A DNA stretch of 64,000 bases from Lachnospiraceae bacterium (GTDB lineage: Bacteria; Bacillota; Clostridia; Lachnospirales; Lachnospiraceae). The notes under the pieces are model-generated. The model was given only the letters and a program-made list of their open reading frames with translations, ran no database searches and was not told the origin of the DNA. Position 1 is the stretch's first letter, and the number at the start of each line of letters is the position of its first letter. Positions 15,607 through 24,635 of this stretch are shown here, in pieces. The stretch is from the NCBI GenBank assembly GCA_017412055.1, contig JAFQOW010000015.1:1-64000 (forward strand), read 5' to 3'. The translations under genes were made by a program, and so were the position numbers.

Positions 15607-16635
15607 ATGGGTATGAATTTTCAAAGAAAACTTCCAATTCCACAGGAGGTAAAAAAGGAATTTCCTTTAACAGAAAAAATGATTCAGGTGAAGGCTGAGC
15701 GTGATGAAGAGATTCGCAAGGTTTTTGAAGGTAAGTCTGATAAGTTTATTTTGGTTATCGGTCCATGTTCTGCAGATTATAGTGAACCGGTTCTTGAATA
15801 TATTTCGCGTTTGCGTAAGATTAGTGATCAGGTTTCAGATAAAATTATAATTGTTCCTCGTATTTATACAAATAAGCCAAGAACAACTGGACAGGGATAT
15901 AAGGGAATGTTACATCAGCCTGATCCAGAGGCGAAGCCTGATATGTACAAAGGACTTATCGCAATTCGTGAATTGCATATAGCAGCCCTTAGGGATTATG
16001 GCTTTTCTTGTGCAGATGAAATGCTTTATCCTGAAAATTTCCGTTATCTTTCAGATCTTCTTTCTTATGTTGCAATCGGTGCTCGTTCTGTAGAAAATCA
16101 GCAGCATAGATTGACAGCAAGTGGAATATCAGTACCTGTAGGTATGAAGAATCCTACTGGTGGCGACTTAAGTGTTATGATGAATTCTATAACAGCAGCT
16201 CAGGCCAGCCATACATTCCTTTACCGTGGATGGGAGGTTGTAAGTGATGGTAATCCATTAGCACATTCTATCCTTCGTGGATATATTGATTACACTGGAA
16301 AGAGTTCTTCAAATTACCACTACGAGGATCTTGTAAGAGTAAATGAATTATATGCTAAGTCTAATCTTGTAAATCCTTCAGTTATTGTGGATACAAATCA
16401 TAATAACTCTGGTAAGCAGTATTTAGAGCAGGTGCGTATAGCTAAGGATATCGTTCATAGTAGAAATCAGAATGATGATATCAAGCATTTAGTAAAGGGA
16501 CTTATGATAGAAAGTTATCTTGAAGATGGTGCACAAAGTGCAGGCGAGCATGTATTTGGAAAGTCTATTACAGACCCATGTCTTGGATGGGAAAAGACAG
16601 AGCAATTGATTTTCGACATTGCAGAGAAGATTTAA
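15607..16635 (+). CDS. aroF: DAHP synthase, class I (AroFGH type)
   Basis: 3-deoxy-D-arabino-heptulosonate-7-phosphate synthase joins phosphoenolpyruvate and erythrose 4-phosphate, the first committed step of aromatic amino acid synthesis. Motifs of the AroFGH class are present: VIGPCSADY, PRIYTNKPRTTGQGYKGM, GARSVENQQHR, GMKNPTGGD and DTNHNNSGK. The 342 residues match this class. GAAATGAGG precedes the ATG. It forms an operon with tyrA (19-bp gap) under the Phe/Tyr leader. Enzymes of this class are feedback-inhibited by aromatic amino acids; which one applies here cannot be read from the sequence. Confidence 0.93.
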   Translation: MGMNFQRKLPIPQEVKKEFPLTEKMIQVKAERDEEIRKVFEGKSDKFILVIGPCSADYSEPVLEYISRLRKISDQVSDKIIIVPRIYTNKPRTTGQGYKGMLHQPDPEAKPDMYKGLIAIRELHIAALRDYGFSCADEMLYPENFRYLSDLLSYVAIGARSVENQQHRLTASGISVPVGMKNPTGGDLSVMMNSITAAQASHTFLYRGWEVVSDGNPLAHSILRGYIDYTGKSSSNYHYEDLVRVNELYAKSNLVNPSVIVDTNHNNSGKQYLEQVRIAKDIVHSRNQNDDIKHLVKGLMIESYLEDGAQSAGEHVFGKSITDPCLGWEKTEQLIFDIAEKI

Positions 16636-16654
16636 TAATAATTGGTGAATAAAA

Positions 16655-17512
16655 ATGATAGTTGATATAAGTAAAAAAGTATTGATTGTAGGACTTGGTC
16701 TTCTAGGTGGAAGTTATGCTAAGGGCTTGAAAAGATTTGGTTTTCATATTAGTGCTATTACCAAGGACCAAAGCTCCATCGATTATGCTATTAAAGAAAA
16801 TATTATAGATGAGGGTTCGGTAGAGCTTGATAAACGTATAATAGGTGATGCTGATATAGTAATCTTTGCACTTTATCCTCATACATTTGTAGAATGGATT
16901 GAGCAAAATCAAGGACTACTAAAGAGTGGTGCGTTGATTACTGATGTAACAGGTGTCAAAGGTAGTATTGTATATAAAATACAGGAGATATTGCGTTCGG
17001 ACGTGGAGTTTATTCCAGCACATCCTATGGCTGGACGAGAGGTATCAGGAGTTGAAAACAGTACAGATAACATGTTCTTTGGAGCAAATTATATAGTGAC
17101 GCCTACGGAAAAAAATACACCTGATGCAATCAAGAACTGTGTGGAATTAGGTAGACTTTTAGGTTTTTCAAATGTAGAGGTATTATCGCCTGAGGAACAT
17201 GATGAAATGATAGGTTTTCTTTCACAGCTGACACATTGTATTGCCGTGTCGCTTATGACCTGCAATGATAAGGAAAATATGGAGAAATTCACAGGAGATT
17301 CTTTCCGCGACCTTACACGTATCGCACGAATAAATGATCTTATGTGGAGTGAGTTATTTGTTGCAAATAAGTCAGCACTTTTGGAACAGATGGATTTATT
17401 TTTGAATAAATTTAATGAGCTAAAGGGGATGATTGAAGCTGAGGATATTGATGGAATGAGGGCAATGATGAGACATTCTACAAGAAGAAGGGCATTGTTT
17501 GATAAGAAATAG
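16655..17512 (+). CDS. tyrA: Prephenate dehydrogenase
   Basis: Oxidises and decarboxylates prephenate to 4-hydroxyphenylpyruvate with NAD+, the tyrosine-specific step. The Rossmann motif GLGLLGGSYAKGL starts near residue 14, and PAHPMAGREVSG and FLSQLTHCIAVSL carry active-site residues of the family. At 285 residues it has no ACT or chorismate mutase domain. It is the second gene behind the attenuator, so its transcription should follow Tyr/Phe supply. There is no phe-specific gene nearby. Confidence 0.92.
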   Translation: MIVDISKKVLIVGLGLLGGSYAKGLKRFGFHISAITKDQSSIDYAIKENIIDEGSVELDKRIIGDADIVIFALYPHTFVEWIEQNQGLLKSGALITDVTGVKGSIVYKIQEILRSDVEFIPAHPMAGREVSGVENSTDNMFFGANYIVTPTEKNTPDAIKNCVELGRLLGFSNVEVLSPEEHDEMIGFLSQLTHCIAVSLMTCNDKENMEKFTGDSFRDLTRIARINDLMWSELFVANKSALLEQMDLFLNKFNELKGMIEAEDIDGMRAMMRHSTRRRALFDKK

Positions 17513-17546
17513 AAACGTTAAATCTTTGTAAAGTTGTAAAAAAATA

Positions 17547-17574
17547 TTTACAAATGGACAAAAATATTTATAAT
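17547..17574 (+). promoter_or_regulatory. Promoter of response regulator gene
   Basis: TTTACA (17547-17552), a 16-bp spacer and TATAAT (17569-17574) lie 46 bp upstream of the regulator ATG. Confidence 0.6.
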
Positions 17575-17620
17575 TATCATTGTTAAAAATAGAATATTGT
17601 TACGGGAATGTGGAGGTTAT

Positions 17621-18289
17621 ATGCTTGTTTACATTGTAGATGATTCAGAGGACATTATTGGAGTGGAAAGAAAGGCTTTGGAACAAATGGGTTTTGAGGT
17701 GGAAGGGTTCTTAAATAGTAAACCGTTCTTTGAAAGAATTCGCGCCAAAAAGCCGGATATGATTTTGCTAGATATTTTTATTTATGAAGAGAATGGATAT
17801 GATGTATTAAATAAGCTGCGAACGAATGAAGAAACGAATAAAATACCAATAGTTTTGGTATCAGCTTGTGATTCGGAAGTTGATAAAACAAAAGGTTTAG
17901 ATGCAGGAGCAGATGATTTTATATCGAAACCTTTTGGTGTCTTGGAGTTTTCCTCTAGGATAAGGGCGATACTTAGAAGAAAAGACATAAAGACAACAGA
18001 TGTGGATGTGATTATTGAAAAAATATATATTAACCTGATAAAGAGAGAGGTTGTGGCAGACGGAAATAAATGCAACCTTACTTATAAGGAATATGAATTA
18101 CTTAGATATCTTGCTATGAACAAAGGAATCGTGCTTACACGAGATAAGATTATGGAGAGTGTGTGGGGATTCGATTTTCAGGGAGAATCCAGAACAGTTG
18201 ATATGCATATAAAAACTTTAAGACAAAAGTTAGGACAATGTGGTAATATTATACAAACAGTTAGAAATGTCGGCTATAAGGTGCTATAA
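17621..18289 (+). CDS. OmpR/PhoB-type response regulator, orphan
   Basis: A receiver domain (residues 1-115) with acidic residues DD at 7-8, phosphoacceptor Asp51 in MILLDIF and the conserved SKPFG lysine is followed by a winged-helix DNA-binding domain (about 125-222) ending TVRNVGYKVL. ATG 17621 is preceded by TGGAGG; an upstream in-frame TTG would add eight residues. There is no histidine kinase gene beside it, so its partner and targets are unknown. hflX follows after 30 bp. Confidence 0.88.
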   Translation: MLVYIVDDSEDIIGVERKALEQMGFEVEGFLNSKPFFERIRAKKPDMILLDIFIYEENGYDVLNKLRTNEETNKIPIVLVSACDSEVDKTKGLDAGADDFISKPFGVLEFSSRIRAILRRKDIKTTDVDVIIEKIYINLIKREVVADGNKCNLTYKEYELLRYLAMNKGIVLTRDKIMESVWGFDFQGESRTVDMHIKTLRQKLGQCGNIIQTVRNVGYKVL

Positions 18290-18319
18290 TGTAACAGAAG
18301 ATAAAAAGCTGGAGGAAAT

Positions 18320-19573
18320 ATGGAAAAGTTGTATGATATGAAAGAAGAGCCTGAGAAGGTTATTCTTGTAGCAGTGTCTGATGGAGATGAAGATAAGGTT
18401 AAGGAATCCTTAGATGAATTAGAAGAGTTAGTAAGTACTGCAGGTGCTATTACCGTGGGCAGAATGACCCAGAATAGAGAAAGAATTCATCCTGGAACAT
18501 ATATAGGTAAAGGAAAAATAGAAGAGCTTAAGATGTATATAGAGTCTATGGAGGCTACAGGTATAGTATGTGATGATGAATTATCACCAGCGCAGCTTAA
18601 GAACCTTGAGGATGAACTCCAGACAAAAATTATGGATAGAACATTGGTTATTCTTGATATTTTTGCTGGACGTGCTCTTACTAAAGAGGGAAAGATACAG
18701 GTAGAATTGGCACAGCTTAAGTATCGTTCAGCCAGACTTGTGGGACTTAGAAGTTCCTTGTCTCGTCTTGGTGGTGGTATAGGTACCAGAGGACCTGGTG
18801 AAAAAAAGCTTGAAATTGACAGAAGACTTATATCAGATAGAATCGCAGCTCTTAGAAGAGAAGTGGAAGAGATGGAAAAACACAGAAATCTTGCAAGAGA
18901 GAAAAGGAGTAAGAATTCTGTGCCTGTAATCGCTATTGTAGGTTATACAAATGCAGGAAAATCAACACTGTTAAATGAACTTACCGATGCGGGAATTCTT
19001 GCAGAGGATAAATTATTTGCAACTCTTGATCCTACTACTAGAAATTATAAATTGCCAATGGGACAGGAGGTTCTTCTTACAGATACAGTAGGATTTATAA
19101 GAAAGCTTCCTCATCATCTTATTGATGCATTTCGTTCAACTCTTGAAGAGGCAAAATATGCAGATATTATCTTGCACGTAGTGGATTCATTTAATCCTCA
19201 GATAGATGCACAGATGGAGATTGTTTATGATACATTAGAGCATCTTGGTGTTAAGGAGAAGCCAATTGTAACATTTTTTAATAAGCAGGATAAATTTCAG
19301 GATGGAAGTCATTTATTTAAGGACTTAAAGGCTGATTATGTAGTTCATGGCTCTGTAAAAACAGGAATAGGACTTGACAAATTAGTAGATACTATTGAAA
19401 ATATTCTTAAGGAAAAAAGTGTATATGTTGAACACGTATTTTCATATAATGAGGCTTCTAAGCTTCAGCTTATACGAAAGTATGGTCAGCTTATATCGGA
19501 AGATTATATAGCAGAAGGAATACTTGTAAAGGCAAATGTTCCTGATGAGATATATGGTCAATTGGGTATTTAG
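18320..19573 (+). CDS. hflX: Ribosome-associated GTPase HflX
   Basis: HflX binds the large ribosomal subunit and can split stalled ribosomes under stress. The N-terminal domain carries GRMTQNRERIHPGTYIGKGK and the glycine-rich RLGGGIGTRGPGEKKLE segment; the GTPase domain (about 200-365) has GYTNAGKST (P-loop), DPTTR, DTVGFI (G3) and NKQDK (G4). The 417 residues are the usual length. AGCTGGAGG precedes the start. It is 9 bp before the SleB-like gene and probably co-transcribed. Confidence 0.93.
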   Translation: MEKLYDMKEEPEKVILVAVSDGDEDKVKESLDELEELVSTAGAITVGRMTQNRERIHPGTYIGKGKIEELKMYIESMEATGIVCDDELSPAQLKNLEDELQTKIMDRTLVILDIFAGRALTKEGKIQVELAQLKYRSARLVGLRSSLSRLGGGIGTRGPGEKKLEIDRRLISDRIAALRREVEEMEKHRNLAREKRSKNSVPVIAIVGYTNAGKSTLLNELTDAGILAEDKLFATLDPTTRNYKLPMGQEVLLTDTVGFIRKLPHHLIDAFRSTLEEAKYADIILHVVDSFNPQIDAQMEIVYDTLEHLGVKEKPIVTFFNKQDKFQDGSHLFKDLKADYVVHGSVKTGIGLDKLVDTIENILKEKSVYVEHVFSYNEASKLQLIRKYGQLISEDYIAEGILVKANVPDEIYGQLGI

Positions 19574-19582
19574 AGGTATTTT

Positions 19583-20740
19583 ATGAAAAAAAGATTACTG
19601 ATAAAGTATTTTATTATGTGTATGATGCTTATTCTTGTTTGTGGTGGTGGTATATCTGGTGCCAGAGCAGATCAGATATCTGATTTGGAGGATGAAGTAT
19701 CAGAAAATGAGAAGAAATATGATAAGATACAGAAGGAATTAGATGAATTAGAAAAAGCTAAGGACAATCTGGAAGATTATATAGCAGAGCTTAATGATGC
19801 TACTGCTCAAATTGAGGCAGTCCTAGAGGATTTGGAAGATCAAATACAGCAGAAAGATAATCAAATTAAGGATGCTCAGGCTAAAATAGCGGTCATCGAT
19901 AAAAAACTTGAAGCTCAGTATGAAAATATGAAGCTTAGAATCAAGTATTTGTATGAATCTAATGACACTAACTATATGGATGTTATTTTTTCTTCAGAAA
20001 ATATAGGACAGATATTTGAAAGAATGGAATATGTGTCAGCTGTTACAGAATATGATAAAAAACAGATGGATGAGTATAAAGCAAATCTTTTAGAGGCAAA
20101 AGAAATAAAAGCAGAGCTTGAAAATGAGAAAGTAAAGCTAGATACTTTGTTAGCCGACCAAGAGGAGCAGAGACTTCAGCTTGAAAAAACTATGGACGAA
20201 GCCAAGGAAAACATAGCAACTCATAAGGAACAGATAGAGGCTGCCATTAAAAAAGCTGAGGCTATAGAGGAGGAGATAGAGGCTGATAAAAATACTATCG
20301 AGAAGCTTAAAGAGGAGGAAGAACGTCGTAAACAGGAAGAGGAACGACGTAAGCAGGAGTTAGCTAATGGTACAGTTAATAAGATTCCTTATCAGCAGCT
20401 AGAAGGTGACATTAAGAGGATGGCAGCTATTATATGGTGTGAGGCTAGAGGAGAAAGCTATGAAGGACAGGTAGCGGTAGGAACTGTAGTAATGAACCGA
20501 GTGGAAAGTCCTAGGTTTCCCAATACAATCGAAGGTGTAATAAGTCAAAACGGCCAGTTCTCACCATACAAGTCAGGTAAGTACGCTATAGCACTTTCTA
20601 TGGAAAATATGCAACAGTCTTGTGTTGATGCAGCTATAGAAGTAATAGAAAAGGGAACAAGACTTGGTCCATGGCTGTTCTTTAGAATGAAAAACGGAAT
20701 TATCAATGGGACATTTATAGGTTGTCATGTGTTTTATTAA
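19583..20740 (+). CDS. Secreted coiled-coil cell wall hydrolase, SleB-like
   Basis: Residues 1-30 are a signal peptide. Residues about 31-255 form a long coiled coil of the CwlO/PcsB type (ISDLEDEVSENEKKYDKIQKEL and following), ending in a KEEEERRKQEEERRKQE stretch. The C-terminal domain (about 270-385) is the hydrolase_2 / SleB lytic transglycosylase-like fold: the catalytic Glu is probably Glu287 in IIWCEARGES, with VGTVVMNRV and NGQFSPY. It probably cuts peptidoglycan during growth or division, with the coiled coil acting as a regulatory arm. A sporulation role is less likely given the coiled coil. Confidence 0.85.
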   Translation: MKKRLLIKYFIMCMMLILVCGGGISGARADQISDLEDEVSENEKKYDKIQKELDELEKAKDNLEDYIAELNDATAQIEAVLEDLEDQIQQKDNQIKDAQAKIAVIDKKLEAQYENMKLRIKYLYESNDTNYMDVIFSSENIGQIFERMEYVSAVTEYDKKQMDEYKANLLEAKEIKAELENEKVKLDTLLADQEEQRLQLEKTMDEAKENIATHKEQIEAAIKKAEAIEEEIEADKNTIEKLKEEEERRKQEEERRKQELANGTVNKIPYQQLEGDIKRMAAIIWCEARGESYEGQVAVGTVVMNRVESPRFPNTIEGVISQNGQFSPYKSGKYAIALSMENMQQSCVDAAIEVIEKGTRLGPWLFFRMKNGIINGTFIGCHVFY

Positions 20741-20775
20741 TCAGATTTTGTAATTGGTAAAAAGCTTTAAAAGGC

Positions 20776-20804
20776 TTGACAAAATTATATATTCTGTATA
20801 GAAT
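20776..20804 (+). promoter_or_regulatory. Promoter of leuS
   Basis: TTGACA (20776-20781), a 17-bp spacer and TAGAAT (20799-20804) stand at the head of the T-box leader. Confidence 0.8.
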
Positions 20805-20828
20805 AAACACATTGTGAATATAATAAAA

Positions 20829-21095
20829 CCTTTGACGAGGAGTATTAAGAGAAAGCATTGTTTTAGAGAACTGTCGGTTGGTGAAAGATAGTACAATAGC
20901 ACTCCCAACTCGCCTCTGAGGTCTTTAGGTGAATCAGATTTAAGGAAAGTAGTCTAAAGCGGGAATTCCCGTTACAGAATATAATCGCAGTTTATAAGAC
21001 TGTGGTTTAAGAGAGCGTGTGCATGCACACGAAATAGAGTGGTACCGCGAGTTAATTCGTCTCTATGTGAACCTTCACATAGGGGCGATTTTTTA
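20829..21095 (+). promoter_or_regulatory. T-box leader of leuS
   Basis: The 14-base T-box AGAGTGGTACCGCG is exact at 21036-21049. It is followed by a terminator: CTATGTGAA (21063-21071) pairs with TTCACATAG (21074-21082), then GGGGCGATTTTTT. Upstream lies the stem I region with GACGAGGAGTATTAAGAGAAAG and, on its 3' side, CCCAACTCGCC, in which CTC is a plausible Leu specifier codon. Uncharged tRNA-Leu would stabilise the antiterminator and allow leuS transcription. The specifier choice is inferred from the gene behind it. Confidence 0.93.
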
Positions 21096-21135
21096 TGATA
21101 TAGGAAAGTTCTCAATGAGAACTTCCTATATCATA
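21094..21135. repeat. Palindrome after the leuS T-box terminator
   Basis: TATGATATAGGAAAGTTCTC and GAGAACTTCCTATATCATA form a 19-bp stem with a one-base bulge and an AAT loop, starting in the T-run of the T-box terminator. In this it matches the palindrome behind the aro attenuator. Confidence 0.8.
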
Positions 21136-21186
21136 AAAAGTTGCCTACGTGTGAAAAATGTATATAAAGAAAGGTAAGGTAACAAA

Positions 21187-23601
21187 ATGTCAGAAATGTA
21201 CAATCACAAAACAGTAGAAAAAAAATGGCAGAAATATTGGGAAGAAAACGAGACTTTTAAGACAGATGTTTGGGATTTTAGCAAGCCTAAATATTATGCA
21301 CTTGATATGTTTCCATATCCATCAGGTGTAGGCCTTCACGCTGGACATCCGGAAGGATACACAGCTACAGACATTATGTCTCGTATGAAACGTATGCAGG
21401 GTTATAATGTCCTTCATCCAATGGGATATGATTCTTTTGGTTTGCCTGCAGAGCAGTATGCAGTTTCTACAGGTAATCATCCAAATGGATTTACACAGGA
21501 AAACATTAAAACATTCTCTAATCAGTTGAAAGAATTAGGTTTTGACTATGACTGGTCTAAAGTTATTGCAACCTCTGATCCAACATTTTACAAATGGACA
21601 CAGTGGATTTTTAAGAAATTATACGAAGATGGATATGCAAAGCTTGTTGATATGCCAGTTAACTGGTGTGAAGAATTAGGTACTGTTTTATCTAACGACG
21701 AAGTAATTGATGGTAAATCAGAACGTGGTGGATATCCAGTTATTAGAAAGAATATGAAGCAATGGGTAATTGATCAGCCTGCATTTGCTGAGAAGTTATT
21801 AGAAGGTTTAGAAGAAATAGACTGGCCAACATCTACAAAAGAAATTCAGAAGAACTGGATCGGTAAGAGTACAGGTGTAGAGGTTGATTTTGATATCGTA
21901 GGTGGTGGAAAATTCTCTATCTTTACAACATGTATTGAAACTATTTATGGTATTACATTTATGGTACTTGCTCCAGATGGAGAAATCGTGAAAGGTCTTA
22001 TGGACCGTGTGGAAAACAAGGAAGAAGTTCAGGCATATATTGACGAAACATTAAAGAAAAATGATATGGACCGTACAGAGTTAAATAAGACAAAATCTGG
22101 CTGTCCATTAAAAGGTTTATATGCAATTAACCCTGTAAATGGCAAAGAAGTACCACTTTTCATCGGTGATTTTGTACTTGCAAGCTACGGAACAGGTGCA
22201 GTTATGGCGGTTCCTAGCCATGACCAGCGTGACTTCGAATATGCAATTGTTCATAATATAGATATGATTCAGGTTATCGAAGGACGCGATGTCTCTGAGT
22301 GCGCATTTGAGAAGCAGAACTATCTTGGAAAAGGATGTAAGTTAATCAATTCAGAAGAATTCACAGGTCTTACTGTGGAAGAAGCAAAAGAAGCTATTAC
22401 AGTTAAATTAGAAAATAAGGGTGTTGCAAGAAGAAAAGTAAATTATCACTTCCGTGAATGGATTTTTGCTCGTCAGAGATATTGGGGCGAACCTGTTCCA
22501 TGTGTATATAAAGAAGATGGAGAAATTTACTTTATTCCAGACGAAGAATTACCACTTGTTTTACCAGAACTTGAAGATTATAAAGGTAAAAACGGTAAGG
22601 CACCTCTTGAAAATGCAGAAGAATGGAAACAGTATGATGCAAATGGTGTAAAAGGTGTTCGTGAGACATCCACTATGCCAGGTTCAGCAGGTTCATCTTG
22701 GTATTATATGAGATATATTGATCCTAACAATGATGAAGAATTTGCAAATCAGGAATTATTAATGCACTGGTTGCCAGTTGACTTATATGTAGGTGGACCA
22801 GAGCATGCGGTAGGACACTTAATGTATGCGCGTATTTGGAACCGTTTCTTATATGACAAGGGCTTATCACCTGTAAAAGAACCATTCAAGAAGTTAGTAC
22901 ATCAGGGTATGATTTTGGGTGAAAACGGAATTAAAATGGGTAAACGTTTCCCAGAGTTTGTTGTAAATCCAAGTGATATTGTAGAAGAGTACGGTGCAGA
23001 TACATTAAGACTTTATGAAATGTTTATGGGACCTCTTGAAGTGTCTAAACCATGGAATTCTAACGGTGTAGTTGGTGCTAGAAAATTCATCACTCGTGTA
23101 TGGAATTTCTTCACTAATTCAGAAAATATTACTGAAGAAAATGATGGTACACTTGAAAAAGTATATCACCAGACAGTTAAGAAGGTTACAAATGACTACG
23201 AACAGTTAGGCTTTAATACAGCAATCAGCCAGATGATGATTTTTGTAAATGAAGTTTATAAAGTAGGTAGCTGTCCAAAAGAGTATGCAGAAGGTTTGAT
23301 TAAAATGTTCTCTTGTATTTGTCCTCATGCAGGTGAAGAAATATGGGCAAAGCTTGGTCATGATAATACAATTGCATACGAAAAATGGCCAGAGTTTGAC
23401 GAGGCTAAGACAGTAGAGAGCACAGTTGAAATCGCTGTTCAGATTAACGGAAAAACAAGAGCTACTGTTATGATTGACAAGGATGCTGACAAGGATTCTG
23501 TAATAGCTAAGGCTAAGGAAGAGATAGCAGATAAGCTTACAGGCAATATAGTTAAGGAAATATATGTTCCAGGAAGAATTGTAAATATTGTAATGAAATA
23601 A
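21187..23601 (+). CDS. leuS: Leucyl-tRNA synthetase
   Basis: Class I aminoacyl-tRNA synthetase of 804 residues that charges tRNA-Leu. The HIGH-type motif is HAGHPEG, and the CP1 editing domain and AVPSHDQRDFEYA are present. The usual KMSKS loop is changed: the sequence reads IKMGKRFPEFVVNP, with Lys583-Met-Gly-Lys-Arg. The second lysine is kept, but both serines are lost. Codon use also differs from neighbours: CGT for Arg and AAA/GAA dominate up to about 23,400, while the last 200 bp return to AGA/AAG/GAG. This could reflect high expression or transfer of most of the gene. It is under T-box control. Confidence 0.95.
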   Translation: MSEMYNHKTVEKKWQKYWEENETFKTDVWDFSKPKYYALDMFPYPSGVGLHAGHPEGYTATDIMSRMKRMQGYNVLHPMGYDSFGLPAEQYAVSTGNHPNGFTQENIKTFSNQLKELGFDYDWSKVIATSDPTFYKWTQWIFKKLYEDGYAKLVDMPVNWCEELGTVLSNDEVIDGKSERGGYPVIRKNMKQWVIDQPAFAEKLLEGLEEIDWPTSTKEIQKNWIGKSTGVEVDFDIVGGGKFSIFTTCIETIYGITFMVLAPDGEIVKGLMDRVENKEEVQAYIDETLKKNDMDRTELNKTKSGCPLKGLYAINPVNGKEVPLFIGDFVLASYGTGAVMAVPSHDQRDFEYAIVHNIDMIQVIEGRDVSECAFEKQNYLGKGCKLINSEEFTGLTVEEAKEAITVKLENKGVARRKVNYHFREWIFARQRYWGEPVPCVYKEDGEIYFIPDEELPLVLPELEDYKGKNGKAPLENAEEWKQYDANGVKGVRETSTMPGSAGSSWYYMRYIDPNNDEEFANQELLMHWLPVDLYVGGPEHAVGHLMYARIWNRFLYDKGLSPVKEPFKKLVHQGMILGENGIKMGKRFPEFVVNPSDIVEEYGADTLRLYEMFMGPLEVSKPWNSNGVVGARKFITRVWNFFTNSENITEENDGTLEKVYHQTVKKVTNDYEQLGFNTAISQMMIFVNEVYKVGSCPKEYAEGLIKMFSCICPHAGEEIWAKLGHDNTIAYEKWPEFDEAKTVESTVEIAVQINGKTRATVMIDKDADKDSVIAKAKEEIADKLTGNIVKEIYVPGRIVNIVMK

Positions 23602-23740
23602 GACATTATGCGTGCTAAGTATGAGAAATTGTATTTGGCACGCATTTATTCTTGATTTTTGATATTTAAAGGTGTTATAATATAAAAAAGTAACCGTTTT
23701 TAGGCAAGGAAGCCGCCAGTTATTTCAAAGGAGTGATATT

Positions 23741-24529
23741 ATGGCAATTGGATTAAAACCAGATACATCCTATTTATTTTCAAATCTTAATAATAAGTCA
23801 TCAGGTAGCATATTTGATATGAGCTTTTTGTCTGATTATAATAGTATAAAGAGTGGTAGTTATGGTAAGCTCGTAAAAGCATATTATAAGAAGCTTGAGA
23901 GCGAAGATGTTTCAAAGGACGATAAAACTGATAAGACATCTAATAAGGATAAAGTATCTACGTCTTTAGCAGAAGATAGCTCAAAGACTTTAGCAGCAGT
24001 TAAGGATTCTACATCATCTTTAAGTAAACTTGCAAGTGAGTTTGTGAAGGATGGAGAAGAGAAGCTTCTAGTTCAGAAGGAAACTAAGATTGAGAATGAA
24101 GATGGAACTATGGAAGTTAAGAAGGAATATGATATGGATGCTATATATAAGTCTATATCAGGTTTCGTAGACAAGTACAATGACGTAATCAAGAATTCCA
24201 ATGCTTCAGAATCATCAGGAATTAAGAAAGCTACTGGTAATATGACAAACATTACAGATTTATATGCTAATAGCTTGAAAAAATTAGGAATAACTATTAA
24301 TGGAGATAAGACTTTAAGTGTAGATGAGAAAGCCTTTAAGGCATCTGAAGTATCAGATATAAAGGATACATTTACAGGTTCTAGTTCATTTTCAAAGAGT
24401 ATATCTTCTCAGGCATCGTTTGTGAATGATGCAGCAACCAGAGAGGCAGCTAAGGCTAATACATATACAAGTAATGGCTCTTATAGCAATAACTTCTCTA
24501 CAGGAGATATATTTACATCATTATTTTAG
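23741..24529 (+). CDS. FliD-like flagellar cap or filament-associated protein
   Basis: 262 residues, rich in Ser, Lys, Asp and Thr, without a signal peptide. The segment SISGFVDKYNDVIKNSNAS...LYANSLKKLGITINGDKTLSVDEKAF resembles the C-terminal part of flagellar cap protein FliD (a Tyr-Asn pair followed by LGI-x-x-x-GDK-x-LSVDE). Only this part matches, so full FliD function is not likely. It may be a secreted filament-type protein. AAAGGAGTGAT precedes the ATG. It stands alone, with a strong terminator behind it. Confidence 0.5.
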   Translation: MAIGLKPDTSYLFSNLNNKSSGSIFDMSFLSDYNSIKSGSYGKLVKAYYKKLESEDVSKDDKTDKTSNKDKVSTSLAEDSSKTLAAVKDSTSSLSKLASEFVKDGEEKLLVQKETKIENEDGTMEVKKEYDMDAIYKSISGFVDKYNDVIKNSNASESSGIKKATGNMTNITDLYANSLKKLGITINGDKTLSVDEKAFKASEVSDIKDTFTGSSSFSKSISSQASFVNDAATREAAKANTYTSNGSYSNNFSTGDIFTSLF

Positions 24530-24599
24530 AATATACATATTTTTTGTTTTTTCATTGTCGGTTATTTATAATAACCGGAATTACTCCTTATTCTTAAGA

Positions 24600-24623
24600 A
24601 GAGCCCCAGTTTTCTGGGGCTCT
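24600..24623. terminator. Bidirectional terminator
   Basis: AGAGCCCCAG-TTTT-CTGGGGCTCT, a perfect 10-bp stem followed by TTT, lies between two convergent genes. A second hairpin, CGGTTAT...ATAACCG, is at 24559-24577. Confidence 0.85.
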
Positions 24624-24635
24624 TTGCATATATAA

